Positions 49,842-59,319 of a stretch of 64,000 bases of DNA are shown here, piece after piece. The DNA comes from Coemansia sp. RSA 487 (Eukaryota; Kickxellomycota; Kickxellomycetes; Kickxellales; Kickxellaceae), in contig JANBRJ010000093.1 in NCBI GenBank assembly GCA_027577595.1, positions 1 through 64,000 on the forward strand, given 5' to 3'. The translations under genes were made by a program, and so were the position numbers. The first letter of the stretch is position 1, and each line of letters starts with the position of its first letter. Under the pieces are notes generated by a model. The model had not been told where the DNA came from and did not search any database. It saw nothing but the letters and a program-made list of their open reading frames with translations.

Positions 49842-49970
49842 TGCTGTGTTTTACAAAACTAATTGCGCTGAATAAGAAAGATGTATACGCGTCGAATGAT
49901 GGAAGGTTTGCGGTGGCGATAGCGCACTCTGCGTTCCAAGAAAAAGTCGTTTGCACAGGCGTGGGATATG
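49842..49970 (+). repeat. Left arm of inverted repeat
   Basis: This arm matches the reverse complement of 50486-50584. Shared blocks include GGAAGGTTTGCGGTGGCGAT and CGTTCCAAGAAAAAGTCGTT in one orientation here. It has an extra block of about 24 bases near 49869-49890 relative to the other arm. Identity in the core looks high (roughly nine bases in ten by eye). Origin unknown; a remnant of a small transposable element or duplicated gene fragment is possible. Confidence 0.75.
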
Positions 49971-50485
49971 CGTCAGTGCAAAACATGAAAACACAAAACA
50001 ATACAAATGGTTAGCACTGTTGTCGAGTATCCTTCTTTTATGATCAAGTCAAATGGCTTTTCAATATTCCTGTGATGTGTATTTTCTGCAATGTCCTCTA
50101 GTTTTAGGTTTATTTTGTTTGCTTTTGGTTCTTTTCTTGCTCGAGATGTTTATTCTGTTTTTTCTTCTCTGTAACTACTCTTTGGTGGATCAACATCCAT
50201 CAACATACACATGCGCACAAACATGTTCTCTGGTTTCTTATTCGAGGGACAGTTTTCTTCCATGTCTACACCTGGGAAAGAGTGCATGGCTTAGTTGTTA
50301 TTGTTTGAAATAGTGGTATTTCTTCAGACTGTTAGGTTCTATTGGGATCAATGTTAACTAGCCACATTGAAAGCACAAATAGAGACCGAGAAGCCAATCT
50401 ATTTTAGTGTGAAATAACAGGCGTGTAGCGAGCAGCTTTATCCACAAAGCTAGGTTTGTGCCTCTTGCTTCCAAACGCAAACATA

Positions 50486-50584
50486 ACGCCAACCGACGCA
50501 AACGACTTTTTCTTGGAACGCAAATGCGCTATCGCCACCGCAAACCTTCCACTATTCGACGTAATTGGTTTTGCAAAACACAGT
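50486..50584 (-). repeat. Right arm of inverted repeat
   Basis: Inverted counterpart of 49842-49970, about 515 bases away. Both arms can be read as a short similar peptide (CAIATANLP, then KHSI), so the sequence may once have coded for protein, but no start or longer frame supports a gene now. Confidence 0.75.
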
Positions 50585-50671
50585 ATATCAGTACAATTGC
50601 ATTCAGATTTGATTAAATTAAAGCGTTCTTATTTTGACCAGCAAAAGAACACTATCGGCATGAATCTTTTG

Positions 50672-51919
50672 TTACAAAGCACGCTTGCTATGGCTGGATG
50701 TCAAGCGGAAACTATCGTCATCGTGTAAAATAGTCGACGGCTGCCAACTGACTGTTCGCGATCTTTCCTGGTAGGGGTCAATATGAAGGGGTGAGCGTTT
50801 TTTGCCAAGCGTGAGCGTGCCAAGCGCATGCGCAAATCGCCGCTGCAACGAGTGTTTGCCTTCCGACTGCATCGAGCGTATTTCCTGCATACCTCCGTCT
50901 TTCTGAGGTGTCCATAAGCGAACGCCCGCGTTGTTTACAGAGTAGGCGATGTGACTACTGTACTGTAGATTAGCATGACTAAGCGGTTGATCCAAGGGAA
51001 GGCTCTGTTCGTTCTCCAGCTGGTACTGGTGTTGCAATCCGTCTTGCTGCAGCTGAGCGACCCATTTACGAAGATACGTTTCGCGTCGAAACATACAGTT
51101 GAATAGTGGCCACGCCATGAGAGCCCACCATACAGCGTTGGCAGTTACATGGTCAAAGACTGTAGCAGCGATTCTGTACCCTCGACTCAGCGCATAATGC
51201 GGATGCGTAAACTGCACAATCGTGTTGAACAGAATCGACGCAAGCATAATTACACACGCAAATGCCATCTCGCGGGACTCGTCGAACGAGCTCTTTATAT
51301 TGCGAATAAGCCATGTCAACACGATTATCGATATGATTGAAAGCCATGCAAAGACAAACACTGCCTTTTTCAACGGAGTATCCGAGTTACAAACATCCAG
51401 CGCTGGGTCGTATTTAGCCGTATCATTCGTATTTAGAGTAAGTGAGAGAATTCCGAAAATAACCAAGCACGCAAAGTACACGATGATTGGCACACAGAAC
51501 CGCCATCCGCGAGGAGACATGTTCAGGCGAAACACATGGAACAGCATGTACGAGCGAATGCCTAATACCGCAGAAAACAGGCACACGCCTAGCAATAGCT
51601 GGATCCAAAACCCAAACGCCCGGCAATTCGTAAGCACTGACCCAGCAAGTGTCACGTTGCCGTTTACTTGGATATCTCCGACAAACCAAAAGGCTGACCC
51701 GATAAACAAAAACACCATGAGTACTGGGCCCTTTGATTTAAGGGGCGGGTAATTGTAGTTCCATAAAAGAAAAAGCACAGCTAAAAAGTCTATCGAATAA
51801 ACGATGCTAAACAACACCACGATGGCAACATCCGACGAGTTGCGTGGATCCAGTTTGAGTCCGCTCGAGGCTGCCGCTGCGACTCGTTGCTGTTCTAGCT
51901 CTGGGTTTGGAAATGCCAT
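50672..51919 (-). CDS. 7TM receptor G
   Basis: A 415-residue member with start MAFPNPELEQQRVAAA. The TM3 Cys (TNCRAFGFW) and loop 2 Cys (LDVCNSD) are present. The motif before TM6 is KSSFDESREM, with Asp in place of Asn of SFNE. After TM7 the run is MFRRETYLRKWVAQLQQDGLQHQYQ. The tail of about 130 residues is Ser/Gln/His-rich and contains RTVSWQPS, shared in form with RSISWQPS of receptor I, which suggests that G and I are close relatives or that this tail segment is functional. Confidence 0.86.
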   Translation of the reverse strand: MAFPNPELEQQRVAAAASSGLKLDPRNSSDVAIVVLFSIVYSIDFLAVLFLLWNYNYPPLKSKGPVLMVFLFIGSAFWFVGDIQVNGNVTLAGSVLTNCRAFGFWIQLLLGVCLFSAVLGIRSYMLFHVFRLNMSPRGWRFCVPIIVYFACLVIFGILSLTLNTNDTAKYDPALDVCNSDTPLKKAVFVFAWLSIISIIVLTWLIRNIKSSFDESREMAFACVIMLASILFNTIVQFTHPHYALSRGYRIAATVFDHVTANAVWWALMAWPLFNCMFRRETYLRKWVAQLQQDGLQHQYQLENEQSLPLDQPLSHANLQYSSHIAYSVNNAGVRLWTPQKDGGMQEIRSMQSEGKHSLQRRFAHALGTLTLGKKRSPLHIDPYQERSRTVSWQPSTILHDDDSFRLTSSHSKRAL

Positions 51920-54170
51920 TAGTACCTGTTGTGAGAATGTCTAAAGTGTATTAAAATGAAAATAAGGGATTTAAAAAAAAGAAATGTCGTGAAGGAAAGG
52001 AAAAGTATTTACCGAACTCATCAACATACCAGAAAAACATCTATAAAAAGCAACTGAGAAAAATAGGGTGGGCTGGGCGGTCCATTCTTATGCACCTTGT
52101 GCATGTTTGTTTTCCCTCAAACCTTCCCCAAATTTGGGTTGTGTCTGTAGATAAAGTGAAAATGATGGACAACTATTACGTATGCTGTGCAGTTGCACAT
52201 ACACAGAGCCAATAAGGTTCTCGGTTTGAGATCATAAGCACCATGCTTGTTTCTTTAAAGAGCTCGATCAACATTCGTGAATGCGCAATATCACTTTTTT
52301 CAAAACAAGAAACAATTTTTGCATGTGGCTCAGCGAGTAGTATCGTGGTAATGGAATCATTGGGAATACTCCCTTTCATTAAATACCGGCTGGCAGCCCA
52401 CTCGTGTGTCTGTCCATTGATTCCATATGCAATATCATGTTTGTTGTTGTTTGAGGCGGTAGGCACAGTACCAATTGAATTGCCTGAGGACATGATACCA
52501 CAATGGGAGCTTTTATTTATTTGCTGCATGTTAATGCACAAGAACAATATCCAAAAAAATGCTGACTGAAAATGTATATGTTGCCTTGGGCTGCAATTAA
52601 CGACAACAATAAGGGGCCGTATACGGTATCGAAAATCGTGGGTGGTTTGGTGGAAGTTCTACAAATCAGTTGTGCTCGATGTGTATGCAATCTATATTTT
52701 TATCGTTTCTGATTACATAGCATCCAAGAGAGGTACGCTTTTCCTAAAAAATAAAAAAGCTGGCCGGAGATTAAAATTGAAAATAAATAAATAAAAAGCT
52801 AAGCTATCATTTGCTACGCAAATTATGTTTTAGCCGGTATATTCTAGTCCTTTTGTTGTAATATATAATGCTAGTGGACAATGTAGTGCGAAATTATCTA
52901 GTTTGTTTTTTCTAGGGGCTTTCGTTGCTAGCGGATTTCTACTGCCGTTACAGTGGTTCAGGGTGACCATTGATACTTTAAATCCCTTCTTGGCCCGTTT
53001 TCTTTGCAGACTCAATCCTCGTTCATCTACGGGACAAGTTCAGACATGGTGCCAGCCAATCATTACAATACCAACCAGGCATCGGATATGGTCTGCGGCT
53101 GATAGCGGTGAGACCACTGTTTTACGAGTGCAGCATCGGCTCCTGTAGAGTCCTTGGCTGGCAGAAGGAGACATCAAACAGGCTATTAACTAGTACGCAG
53201 GCATTATTTTCGTTTGTGCATTTCCAGCTGATATCTCCCTTTGGCTAAAAAGATCAGCAAGCTTTCAATATCCAAGCAAATAGCAACAATAAAAGAACCA
53301 TCGGTTAGGATCGTTGTTGCATTTTGTATTGCAAATCCTTGATCCCTTTACTGAATCGCTGCATGAGTGGCGAAATTTGACAATAAATATAATTCAACAA
53401 CATTAGCTGCAAGCTGTGCCCTTACGTATACGTGCCTGTATGTCTGTAAAGAGCAAAAAAATTGTCGTCCAACTAAATATTCAAACTAAAATCGAGGATC
53501 AAAATGGGTCGGAGCTTTTTCTCAAAAGGCAACTTATTTCCATTCGCATCATTTCCAGCAGAAATCTCTTGTTCGTCTGGTATCTACACGCATGTGTGCC
53601 ATATTTAATTTGTAGAAAAGCACTATTGGTAGAAATATATTTTATGATTCACATATCAGGAAATCTAACCGAAATGGGTGCCCATGTTACTATTTGTTTT
53701 GTGGTCGTTTGAATCCTAGAAAAGAGATTGCATGATATTGCATCGTTCCGATATGTGATATATACTGTTTAGGCCAATGATTTACAATCCATTCTGTTAT
53801 CTAGGATGCATTTATTATCTAAACGCAAGATATTTGACATCTGAAAAGGAACGATTACATGATGCTTCTTTACCTCTGTATTCACATATGTGTGGAATGA
53901 TTTGCCCAAGTGCACAGCATACTTTAAATCTAAAATATGTTTACAAGTTTTGGTGCATGCTTACAGTAGTTCGTATCCGGCTTGAATGCGCCAAAAACAA
54001 AAAAGTACTTTAATTTGCGCCCAAATAGGACATATCCATCAAGAACCAACATAAAGAGGCCGCTTCCTGAGCTTCTCGAATATAATTATTTTCAACTACA
54101 TCCTTTTTCTTCAGCTTTCTTTATCATATTTCCCTATTTGCTTTATTTGCATATTGAACTACCATCTACC
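51920..54170. other. Large intergenic gap, possible DUF218 scrap
   Basis: A 2.2-kb AT-rich gap between divergent receptors G and H. One segment, described separately at 52190-52529, may be a gene fragment. A TATA-like TTTTTATAGA (minus strand, near 52045) is a candidate promoter for receptor G. Nothing else is recognisable. Confidence 0.4.
52190..52529 (-). pseudogene. Possible fragment of DUF218 (YdcF/SanA-like) protein
   Basis: A 117-codon frame reads SSGNSIGTVP, then GQTHEWAASRYLMKGSIPND, then ILLAEPHAKIVS and HSRMLIELFKE. The order resembles DUF218 proteins: an SGG-type loop, an E..A..RYL helix, a gxP..I.xE strand, an S.NT.EN turn and a final sKxLL helix. Key residues are only partly kept and the frame ends early, so it is likely decayed. 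The match is by eye and weak; it may be chance. Confidence 0.3.
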
Positions 54171-55196
54171 ATGGTCCTTCCGAATACGGAGCTCGAAAAA
54201 CAACGAGTGTTGGTGGCAGAAGCGATGGGGTTGAAGCTAGATCCACGCGGCACTGCCGATTTAGTGGTCGTAATATTGCTTTCGGTCGTTTATTCAATCG
54301 ACTTTATAACAGCCATACTTGTCTTGGTCAACCGCAAGTATCCACCGCTAAAGTCCAAAGGTCCAATTTTTATGGTGTGCGTGTTTATTGGGTCCATTTT
54401 CTGGTTTACCGGCGACATACACAGTAATGGGCTTGTAACAATAAAGGGCTCAACCCTGACTAACTGCAGTGGTTGGGCTATTTGGGTGCGTATTGTGTTG
54501 AGCGTCTGCGGTTACACCGCGTGCTTGGCTATTCGCAGTTACAGCTTTTACCGTGTATTTAGGCAGAATCTTCCGGCCCGAGGGTTATCCTTTCTTCTTC
54601 CCATTGCTGGTTACTTTGTATGTCTTTTAATTTACGGTATCGTCTTTACAGCGTTGGGACCATCTAAATCCGCTTACTATATTCCAGAACTAGACTTGTG
54701 CGAGCTTACTACACCTTTAAAAGCAACACGCTTTGTGTTTCTGTGGTGCACTGGCGCCTTTACCGGCTTCATCTTTTGGAAGATTCGCAACATCAAGAGC
54801 TCGTTTAGGGAGGTGTGTGAGATGCTAAGCGTCCCTCTTGTCATTTTGGCAGGATTGCTAATCAACACAGTCATCTTGTTCAAGTATCCCCTATACCCGC
54901 TTAATCGCAGTTATCGCATTGCGTTAACGCTTGTTGACGCAATGATTATTAATGTCCTGTGGCGGGGGATCATCGCCAAGCCCCTTTTCAATTGCCTGTT
55001 TGGGCGCAATGCCTACTTACAGGAGTGGAAGGATAAGCTATGCAAGGATGGTTTACAGAGAGAATATCAGCTGGCGACCAACCTCAACCAAGCTCAGCAA
55101 TACGAAAGTCGCCCACTCAAAGCGTACAAGCAATTGGATGATCCGTATTACGGCACTGAAAGCCACTCCACCAGCGACAGGATAACGTTTCGCTGA
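54171..55196 (+). CDS. 7TM receptor H, only copy on the plus strand
   Basis: A 341-residue member starting MVLPNTELEKQRVLVA; the frame extends upstream to 53982 but the paralogues support 54171. Features: NRKYPPLKSKGP in loop 1, WFTGDIHSNG at the end of TM2, Cys in TNCSGWAIW at TM3, Cys in LDLCELT in loop 2, and KSSFREVCEM before TM6, where Asn of SFNE is replaced by Arg. The post-TM7 stretch is LFGRNAYLQEWKDKLCKDGLQ. The tail is short and ends STSDRITFR, like B and C. Orientation is opposite to all other members. Confidence 0.85.
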   Translation: MVLPNTELEKQRVLVAEAMGLKLDPRGTADLVVVILLSVVYSIDFITAILVLVNRKYPPLKSKGPIFMVCVFIGSIFWFTGDIHSNGLVTIKGSTLTNCSGWAIWVRIVLSVCGYTACLAIRSYSFYRVFRQNLPARGLSFLLPIAGYFVCLLIYGIVFTALGPSKSAYYIPELDLCELTTPLKATRFVFLWCTGAFTGFIFWKIRNIKSSFREVCEMLSVPLVILAGLLINTVILFKYPLYPLNRSYRIALTLVDAMIINVLWRGIIAKPLFNCLFGRNAYLQEWKDKLCKDGLQREYQLATNLNQAQQYESRPLKAYKQLDDPYYGTESHSTSDRITFR

Positions 55197-55410
55197 GATT
55201 AGGCAATAGGCAATTTTATTTGGACCTTGTTAAAGCAGCCTGTTGCTTACAATGTTTCAGAAAGTGCGATAGCCGAGTTATAGTCGAATTATTCGTTTAA
55301 CGTTCGCAAACTTTTTTGAATGGAAACTTAATCGGAGGAGGCCAAATGGGTACTATCAAACTGTTTTTGCCAAAATTAGATAAAGTAGCAATATATACTT
55401 TTTAGGCAAA

Positions 55411-56706
55411 TTACAGGATCCGCCGTCCGTTATTATCTTCCAAATCATATACACTATCGTGTTGCAGCTCATTTGCCGAGGGCTGCCAGCTAATGGAGCG
55501 TGTGCCGTTTGACAAATGTGGCTGACGCAGCTCTATCCGAGTATCGGTATTTTCGGTCCTGTGCTGACTGTTTGTTTGCATCAAATCAATTGCACCAGTA
55601 AACGACGGATACGCTGGAGCATAATTATCTTCACTTTGCCACATCCTTTCTTCGTGGGTGTCTTTATAGAAAAATTCGTTGGCACTTATTGGCGGTTTCT
55701 TGAGGAACGTCATTCCACTATCCGTGTACTGCATGTTGTTGTAGAGATATGCGTCGTGCGGCTGGATAAGCTCCTGGTCAAGGTACTGGCCATGATCGCT
55801 GCCCACTTGGTACTCTCGCTGCAAACCGTCCTGACGAAGCTTGGATATCCACTCTCGCAAGTACCCCTCGCGTCTAAAGAGACAATTGAAAAGGGGTTTA
55901 GCCAAGACTCCCCACCACAGAGCATTGGCACATGCCATGTCAAACAGCGTGGAAGCTATACGGTACTTGCGCTCCAACGGATAAACAGGATGTGTAAACT
56001 GTATCGCACTATTGAACGTCATCGAACCCAAAACAACAATGCAAGCAAAAAACATCTCCCAGGTCTCCCTGAAGGAACTCTTGATATTGCGGATCATCCA
56101 GGTAAGAAGGGCGACGAACAGAAGCGAAATCCAGACAAATATGAATATTGTTATTTTGAATGGCTCATCTAGACTGCATATGTCGAGGTTCGGGACGTAT
56201 TCTGCCGACTTTGATGGACTAAGGGCCATAGCAACAATTCCAAAGGCAAGAATGCACACAAAGTATACAACAATCGGCAAGAAAAAGCGCCAGCTGCGAA
56301 GAGGTAAGTTTAAGGAAAACACGTGGTAGAAAGCATATGTGCGGATGGCAACAACTGCAGTGACTGTGCAGATGCCCAAGAGCACACGCACCCAGAATCC
56401 AAAGCCTCGACAGTCTGTTAAAACGGAACCAGTCAGCGTCACATGGCCATTGACTTGCATATCACCGACAAACCAAAACACTGACGCGATAAACATAATC
56501 ACCATAAGGATAGGATTTTTGGACTTGAGTGGCGGGTACTTGTGGTTGAATATTAGGAACATCACTGCTATCAGGTTTATTGCGAAAATGCATGACAGCA
56601 GGACCACAACTACAAGATCGGCAGTGCTGCGTGGATCCAGCACTATGCCCATTGATTTTGCCGCCAATACTCGCTGCTGTTCTAGCTCGGGATTTGGAAA
56701 TGGCAT
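55411..56706 (-). CDS. 7TM receptor I
   Basis: A 431-residue member starting MPFPNPELEQQRVLAA. Features: HKYPPLKSKNP in loop 1, WFVGDMQVNGHV at the end of TM2, Cys in TDCRGFGFW at TM3, Cys in LDICSLD in loop 2, KSSFRETWEM before TM6 (Arg at the Asn position, as in H), and LFRREGYLREWISKLRQDGLQREYQ after TM7. The tail of about 145 residues includes RSISWQPS, as in G. It is convergent with receptor H, with about 210 bases between the stop codons. Confidence 0.86.
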   Translation of the reverse strand: MPFPNPELEQQRVLAAKSMGIVLDPRSTADLVVVVLLSCIFAINLIAVMFLIFNHKYPPLKSKNPILMVIMFIASVFWFVGDMQVNGHVTLTGSVLTDCRGFGFWVRVLLGICTVTAVVAIRTYAFYHVFSLNLPLRSWRFFLPIVVYFVCILAFGIVAMALSPSKSAEYVPNLDICSLDEPFKITIFIFVWISLLFVALLTWMIRNIKSSFRETWEMFFACIVVLGSMTFNSAIQFTHPVYPLERKYRIASTLFDMACANALWWGVLAKPLFNCLFRREGYLREWISKLRQDGLQREYQVGSDHGQYLDQELIQPHDAYLYNNMQYTDSGMTFLKKPPISANEFFYKDTHEERMWQSEDNYAPAYPSFTGAIDLMQTNSQHRTENTDTRIELRQPHLSNGTRSISWQPSANELQHDSVYDLEDNNGRRIL

Positions 56707-57540
56707 AGTGTATAGTTTTTAGTTTTTAATTTTTAGTAGTACAAAATAAAAATATAGTAGATGCGGTGGTAAAGAAAAAGAGTAAACTTATTTTATTTGA
56801 ATAATATACAACACCACCCCCGGAGGCAAGTATTTATATTGACAGATACCAAAATATATCTTGTTCCCGCCAAGGCGCAATTTTTTTTGCCAAATATGCA
56901 TTAGAACGGAGACGATATTTGGCTGTACATTAATATTATTTATTTTGATTCCGTGTCCAAATTGAGAAGAGGAGGATGTCTGACGCACCAGCGTGCAAAT
57001 CCTATTGGCTCTATTAACACGAATTGATGTCTGTTTTAAACTCAACGAATCAATTTAATGGACTCCTTCCGTACTGATTCAAGTGCTTTTTATCTATAAC
57101 AGGAAACTATGAATGCATTGAATGCACATCGGAAAGTGAGCAATATTACACGATAATCCTCCTCTTATTAAATATTTTTAATCTGTGTTACATTTGATCG
57201 CAAAAGCAATAGAATTGGGGATAAATGTTCACATGGCTATACAGCAGGACATTGTTTTACGAATTCAGCCGTCTAAAAGGACTCCAGCAACCCTGATTAA
57301 TAAAGTGTTGTCGCACACAGTCAAATGTTGAATGCCTTGTCTAACATCAAGGTAGACAAATAGAAAAGGATTCGAGTTCTTATAAGTGTAGCAAACCCAA
57401 AAGCGAACCGTCTAAAACGTACGCGATACTGCCTGTGTGTGAATAAGTTTCTAATACATCTTTTTTTGACAACGAATGAAATCTACAAATGTTTACATAA
57501 AATACGAAAAGTAAAAAATAATACAAGGAAAATGAAATGC
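56707..57540. other. Intergenic, AT-rich
   Basis: Promoter region of receptor I and 3' flank of the membrane protein gene. No gene seen. Confidence 0.45.
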
Positions 57541-59319
57541 TTAGTCACCTTTGATGTGCGCAGCGCCTGGCTTAGCCGGGTTATGCACAGTGTTTCTGCG
57601 AGCAAGCTCCACAACCAGATCGCCAACCATAGCGACAGCGGCATCCATCGCAACTATCAGCTGTCTGTAAACGTCACGCATGGCAAGGGCTCCATCGTCA
57701 AATCCACGGCACACTAGCGGCCACAAGATAGCCAATGTACGGACGGTATTTGTTTGGAGCCATAAAGAAACAGTACCAGTTGTATCGTACATCCAGAAGA
57801 ACACAGCTCTCGAAATGTCGCTGCTGTATCCATACCATTTACGGAAAAGAATACTCTGAACTTGCAGAGCGTCTTTTATGTTGCTCGATAGAACCGCCAA
57901 TAGGCGTTCCGCCTGCCGCAGACATTGCACAAGTATGTGCGAGACAATGGGCCAGGCGTTGACTTGCAGCCAACGCCATGCAGCCATTGAAAAAGAGCCA
58001 TGCACAACTTTTTGCCACAGAAGCGCACAGCCGCGAGACAATGTTTGCACCACAGGAACAAGCAGTGCGTCCCTGAATCGTGCATATGCGTCCCAGAGCA
58101 TGGTCACAATCCAGGAAGATTGCTGAACCCAAGCACAGAACAAGCGCCACGCATGAGCCGGACTCTGAACAATGACAGGTACTGCGTGTTTGGAAAGCCA
58201 AACACAGGTGTTCACCACTGGCGCGTAAAAGTCGACTCTAGAGAGCAGGTCGAGTATCTCCAGCAAAACAGGCCTGGAAAGCAGAAGACCTTTGTAGATG
58301 TGGACGCCTGCGCCAAGCACTGCCTGTATCACCTGGTCTCCATACCAGGATATGTGGCGCCCAAATGGCAACAGTATATGCATGTACGCTTGCCGAATCA
58401 CCGATAGACAACGCGGCAATATGCCGTCCATCAGCATACGGCAGATTTTCTCCACACGCTCGGCAGATGCAACAACATAATATGAAATGAAATGCATCCA
58501 TCTGGAAGTAAACCACCAGCGCTGGAGGCTAGTAAGCCAGGATACAACAGAGGCAGCCCAGGCGTACGCAATGGCAACGTCGCGGGCAATGTCGTTGGCT
58601 AGTATTGATGCAGCCTGCACACACCGAACTCCCAGCCACAAGGTCCTGGCATAGACAGCGATGAGTGCGCTGGAACACCATCCATACGCAGGAACAATGC
58701 CATTTAAAACCAGATGCTCGATAGCGTCTCTGAGCCACGGGCCGCCGCGCTCAGCCCACCAGCAAGCAAATGCGCGGAGCTGCTGTGCACAGCGGTCACC
58801 AAGCATGCCTATCTTAGGAAACGCCGTGTTGAAAAGCCAAACAACCGTGTTTTCGATAACGGCTATAAGAGCGTCCTGCGCGCGGCGCTTGACATCAAGC
58901 CCAACCAAAATACGCGTAGATTGGGTGTACGCAAAGACAGTCAATGCTTGTGTAGACTGCACTGCGCTGATAGCCGTCTCTCTGGTCCCATCGATAGTGC
59001 AGAACACAAGGAGTTCGAACAAGTCCCACCCGATTCGCACGCACACATATGCGGTTGCCAGGGGCATAAAGGGAAGCGCAGCAACAAACCGCTTCCACTG
59101 GCGGCGGCCATCACGCTTGTCCTTAGGCACTTCTTTGTTGTTGTTGTTGTTGTTATGCTTTAGCCGGGTCTGTGTTCTGACAAGGTGCTTACGAAACACC
59201 CGGCGCTCACGCCAGTCGGACGTGTAGTGCCGTGCAGCACACAGAAACAGAACTGTCAGAAGAGCGACAAATAAAGTTATAGCTTGAAGGTTAAAGTCGG
59301 CTTTTTCTCGCAAGCCCAT
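57541..59319 (-). CDS. Large Trp-rich membrane protein, unknown family
   Basis: A 592-residue protein that I do not recognise. I start at 59319 (MGLREKADF), since the part upstream is AT-rich and unlike coding sequence. A clear TM helix (LQAITLFVALLTVLFLCAA) at about residues 10-28 is followed by a basic, Asn-run linker (six Asn from an AAC/AAT tract). The remaining 500 residues are unusually rich in Trp, Val, Ala and Leu, with many amphipathic or moderately hydrophobic segments such as AYAWAASVVSWL and WLQVNAWPIV, separated by single Arg/Asp residues. This pattern fits a lipid-associated or hairpin membrane protein of the ER or organelle rather than a classical transporter. No catalytic motif was found. 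Intronless. It is divergent from the YTP1-like gene. Confidence 0.75.
   Translation of the reverse strand: MGLREKADFNLQAITLFVALLTVLFLCAARHYTSDWRERRVFRKHLVRTQTRLKHNNNNNNKEVPKDKRDGRRQWKRFVAALPFMPLATAYVCVRIGWDLFELLVFCTIDGTRETAISAVQSTQALTVFAYTQSTRILVGLDVKRRAQDALIAVIENTVVWLFNTAFPKIGMLGDRCAQQLRAFACWWAERGGPWLRDAIEHLVLNGIVPAYGWCSSALIAVYARTLWLGVRCVQAASILANDIARDVAIAYAWAASVVSWLTSLQRWWFTSRWMHFISYYVVASAERVEKICRMLMDGILPRCLSVIRQAYMHILLPFGRHISWYGDQVIQAVLGAGVHIYKGLLLSRPVLLEILDLLSRVDFYAPVVNTCVWLSKHAVPVIVQSPAHAWRLFCAWVQQSSWIVTMLWDAYARFRDALLVPVVQTLSRGCALLWQKVVHGSFSMAAWRWLQVNAWPIVSHILVQCLRQAERLLAVLSSNIKDALQVQSILFRKWYGYSSDISRAVFFWMYDTTGTVSLWLQTNTVRTLAILWPLVCRGFDDGALAMRDVYRQLIVAMDAAVAMVGDLVVELARRNTVHNPAKPGAAHIKGD

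Larger units (their letters stand above)
49115..50671. other. Intergenic with inverted repeat pair
   Basis: A 1.5-kb AT-rich gap between receptors F and G. Apart from two inverted repeat arms described separately, I see no gene; short frames at both arms arise from the repeat itself. Confidence 0.5.

Noticed and set aside
50053-50313. 86-codon hydrophobic frame
   Set aside because: Leu/Phe-rich only because of T-rich spacer DNA; no paralogue match to the receptor family.
52903-53148. 81-codon open frame in the receptor G-H gap
   Set aside because: No family similarity; composition is like the surrounding spacer.
26870-56706. Microbial rhodopsin interpretation of the 7TM genes
   Set aside because: No conserved lysine in TM7 and no rhodopsin motifs; the TM3/loop 2 cysteine pair and SFNE motif fit receptors better.
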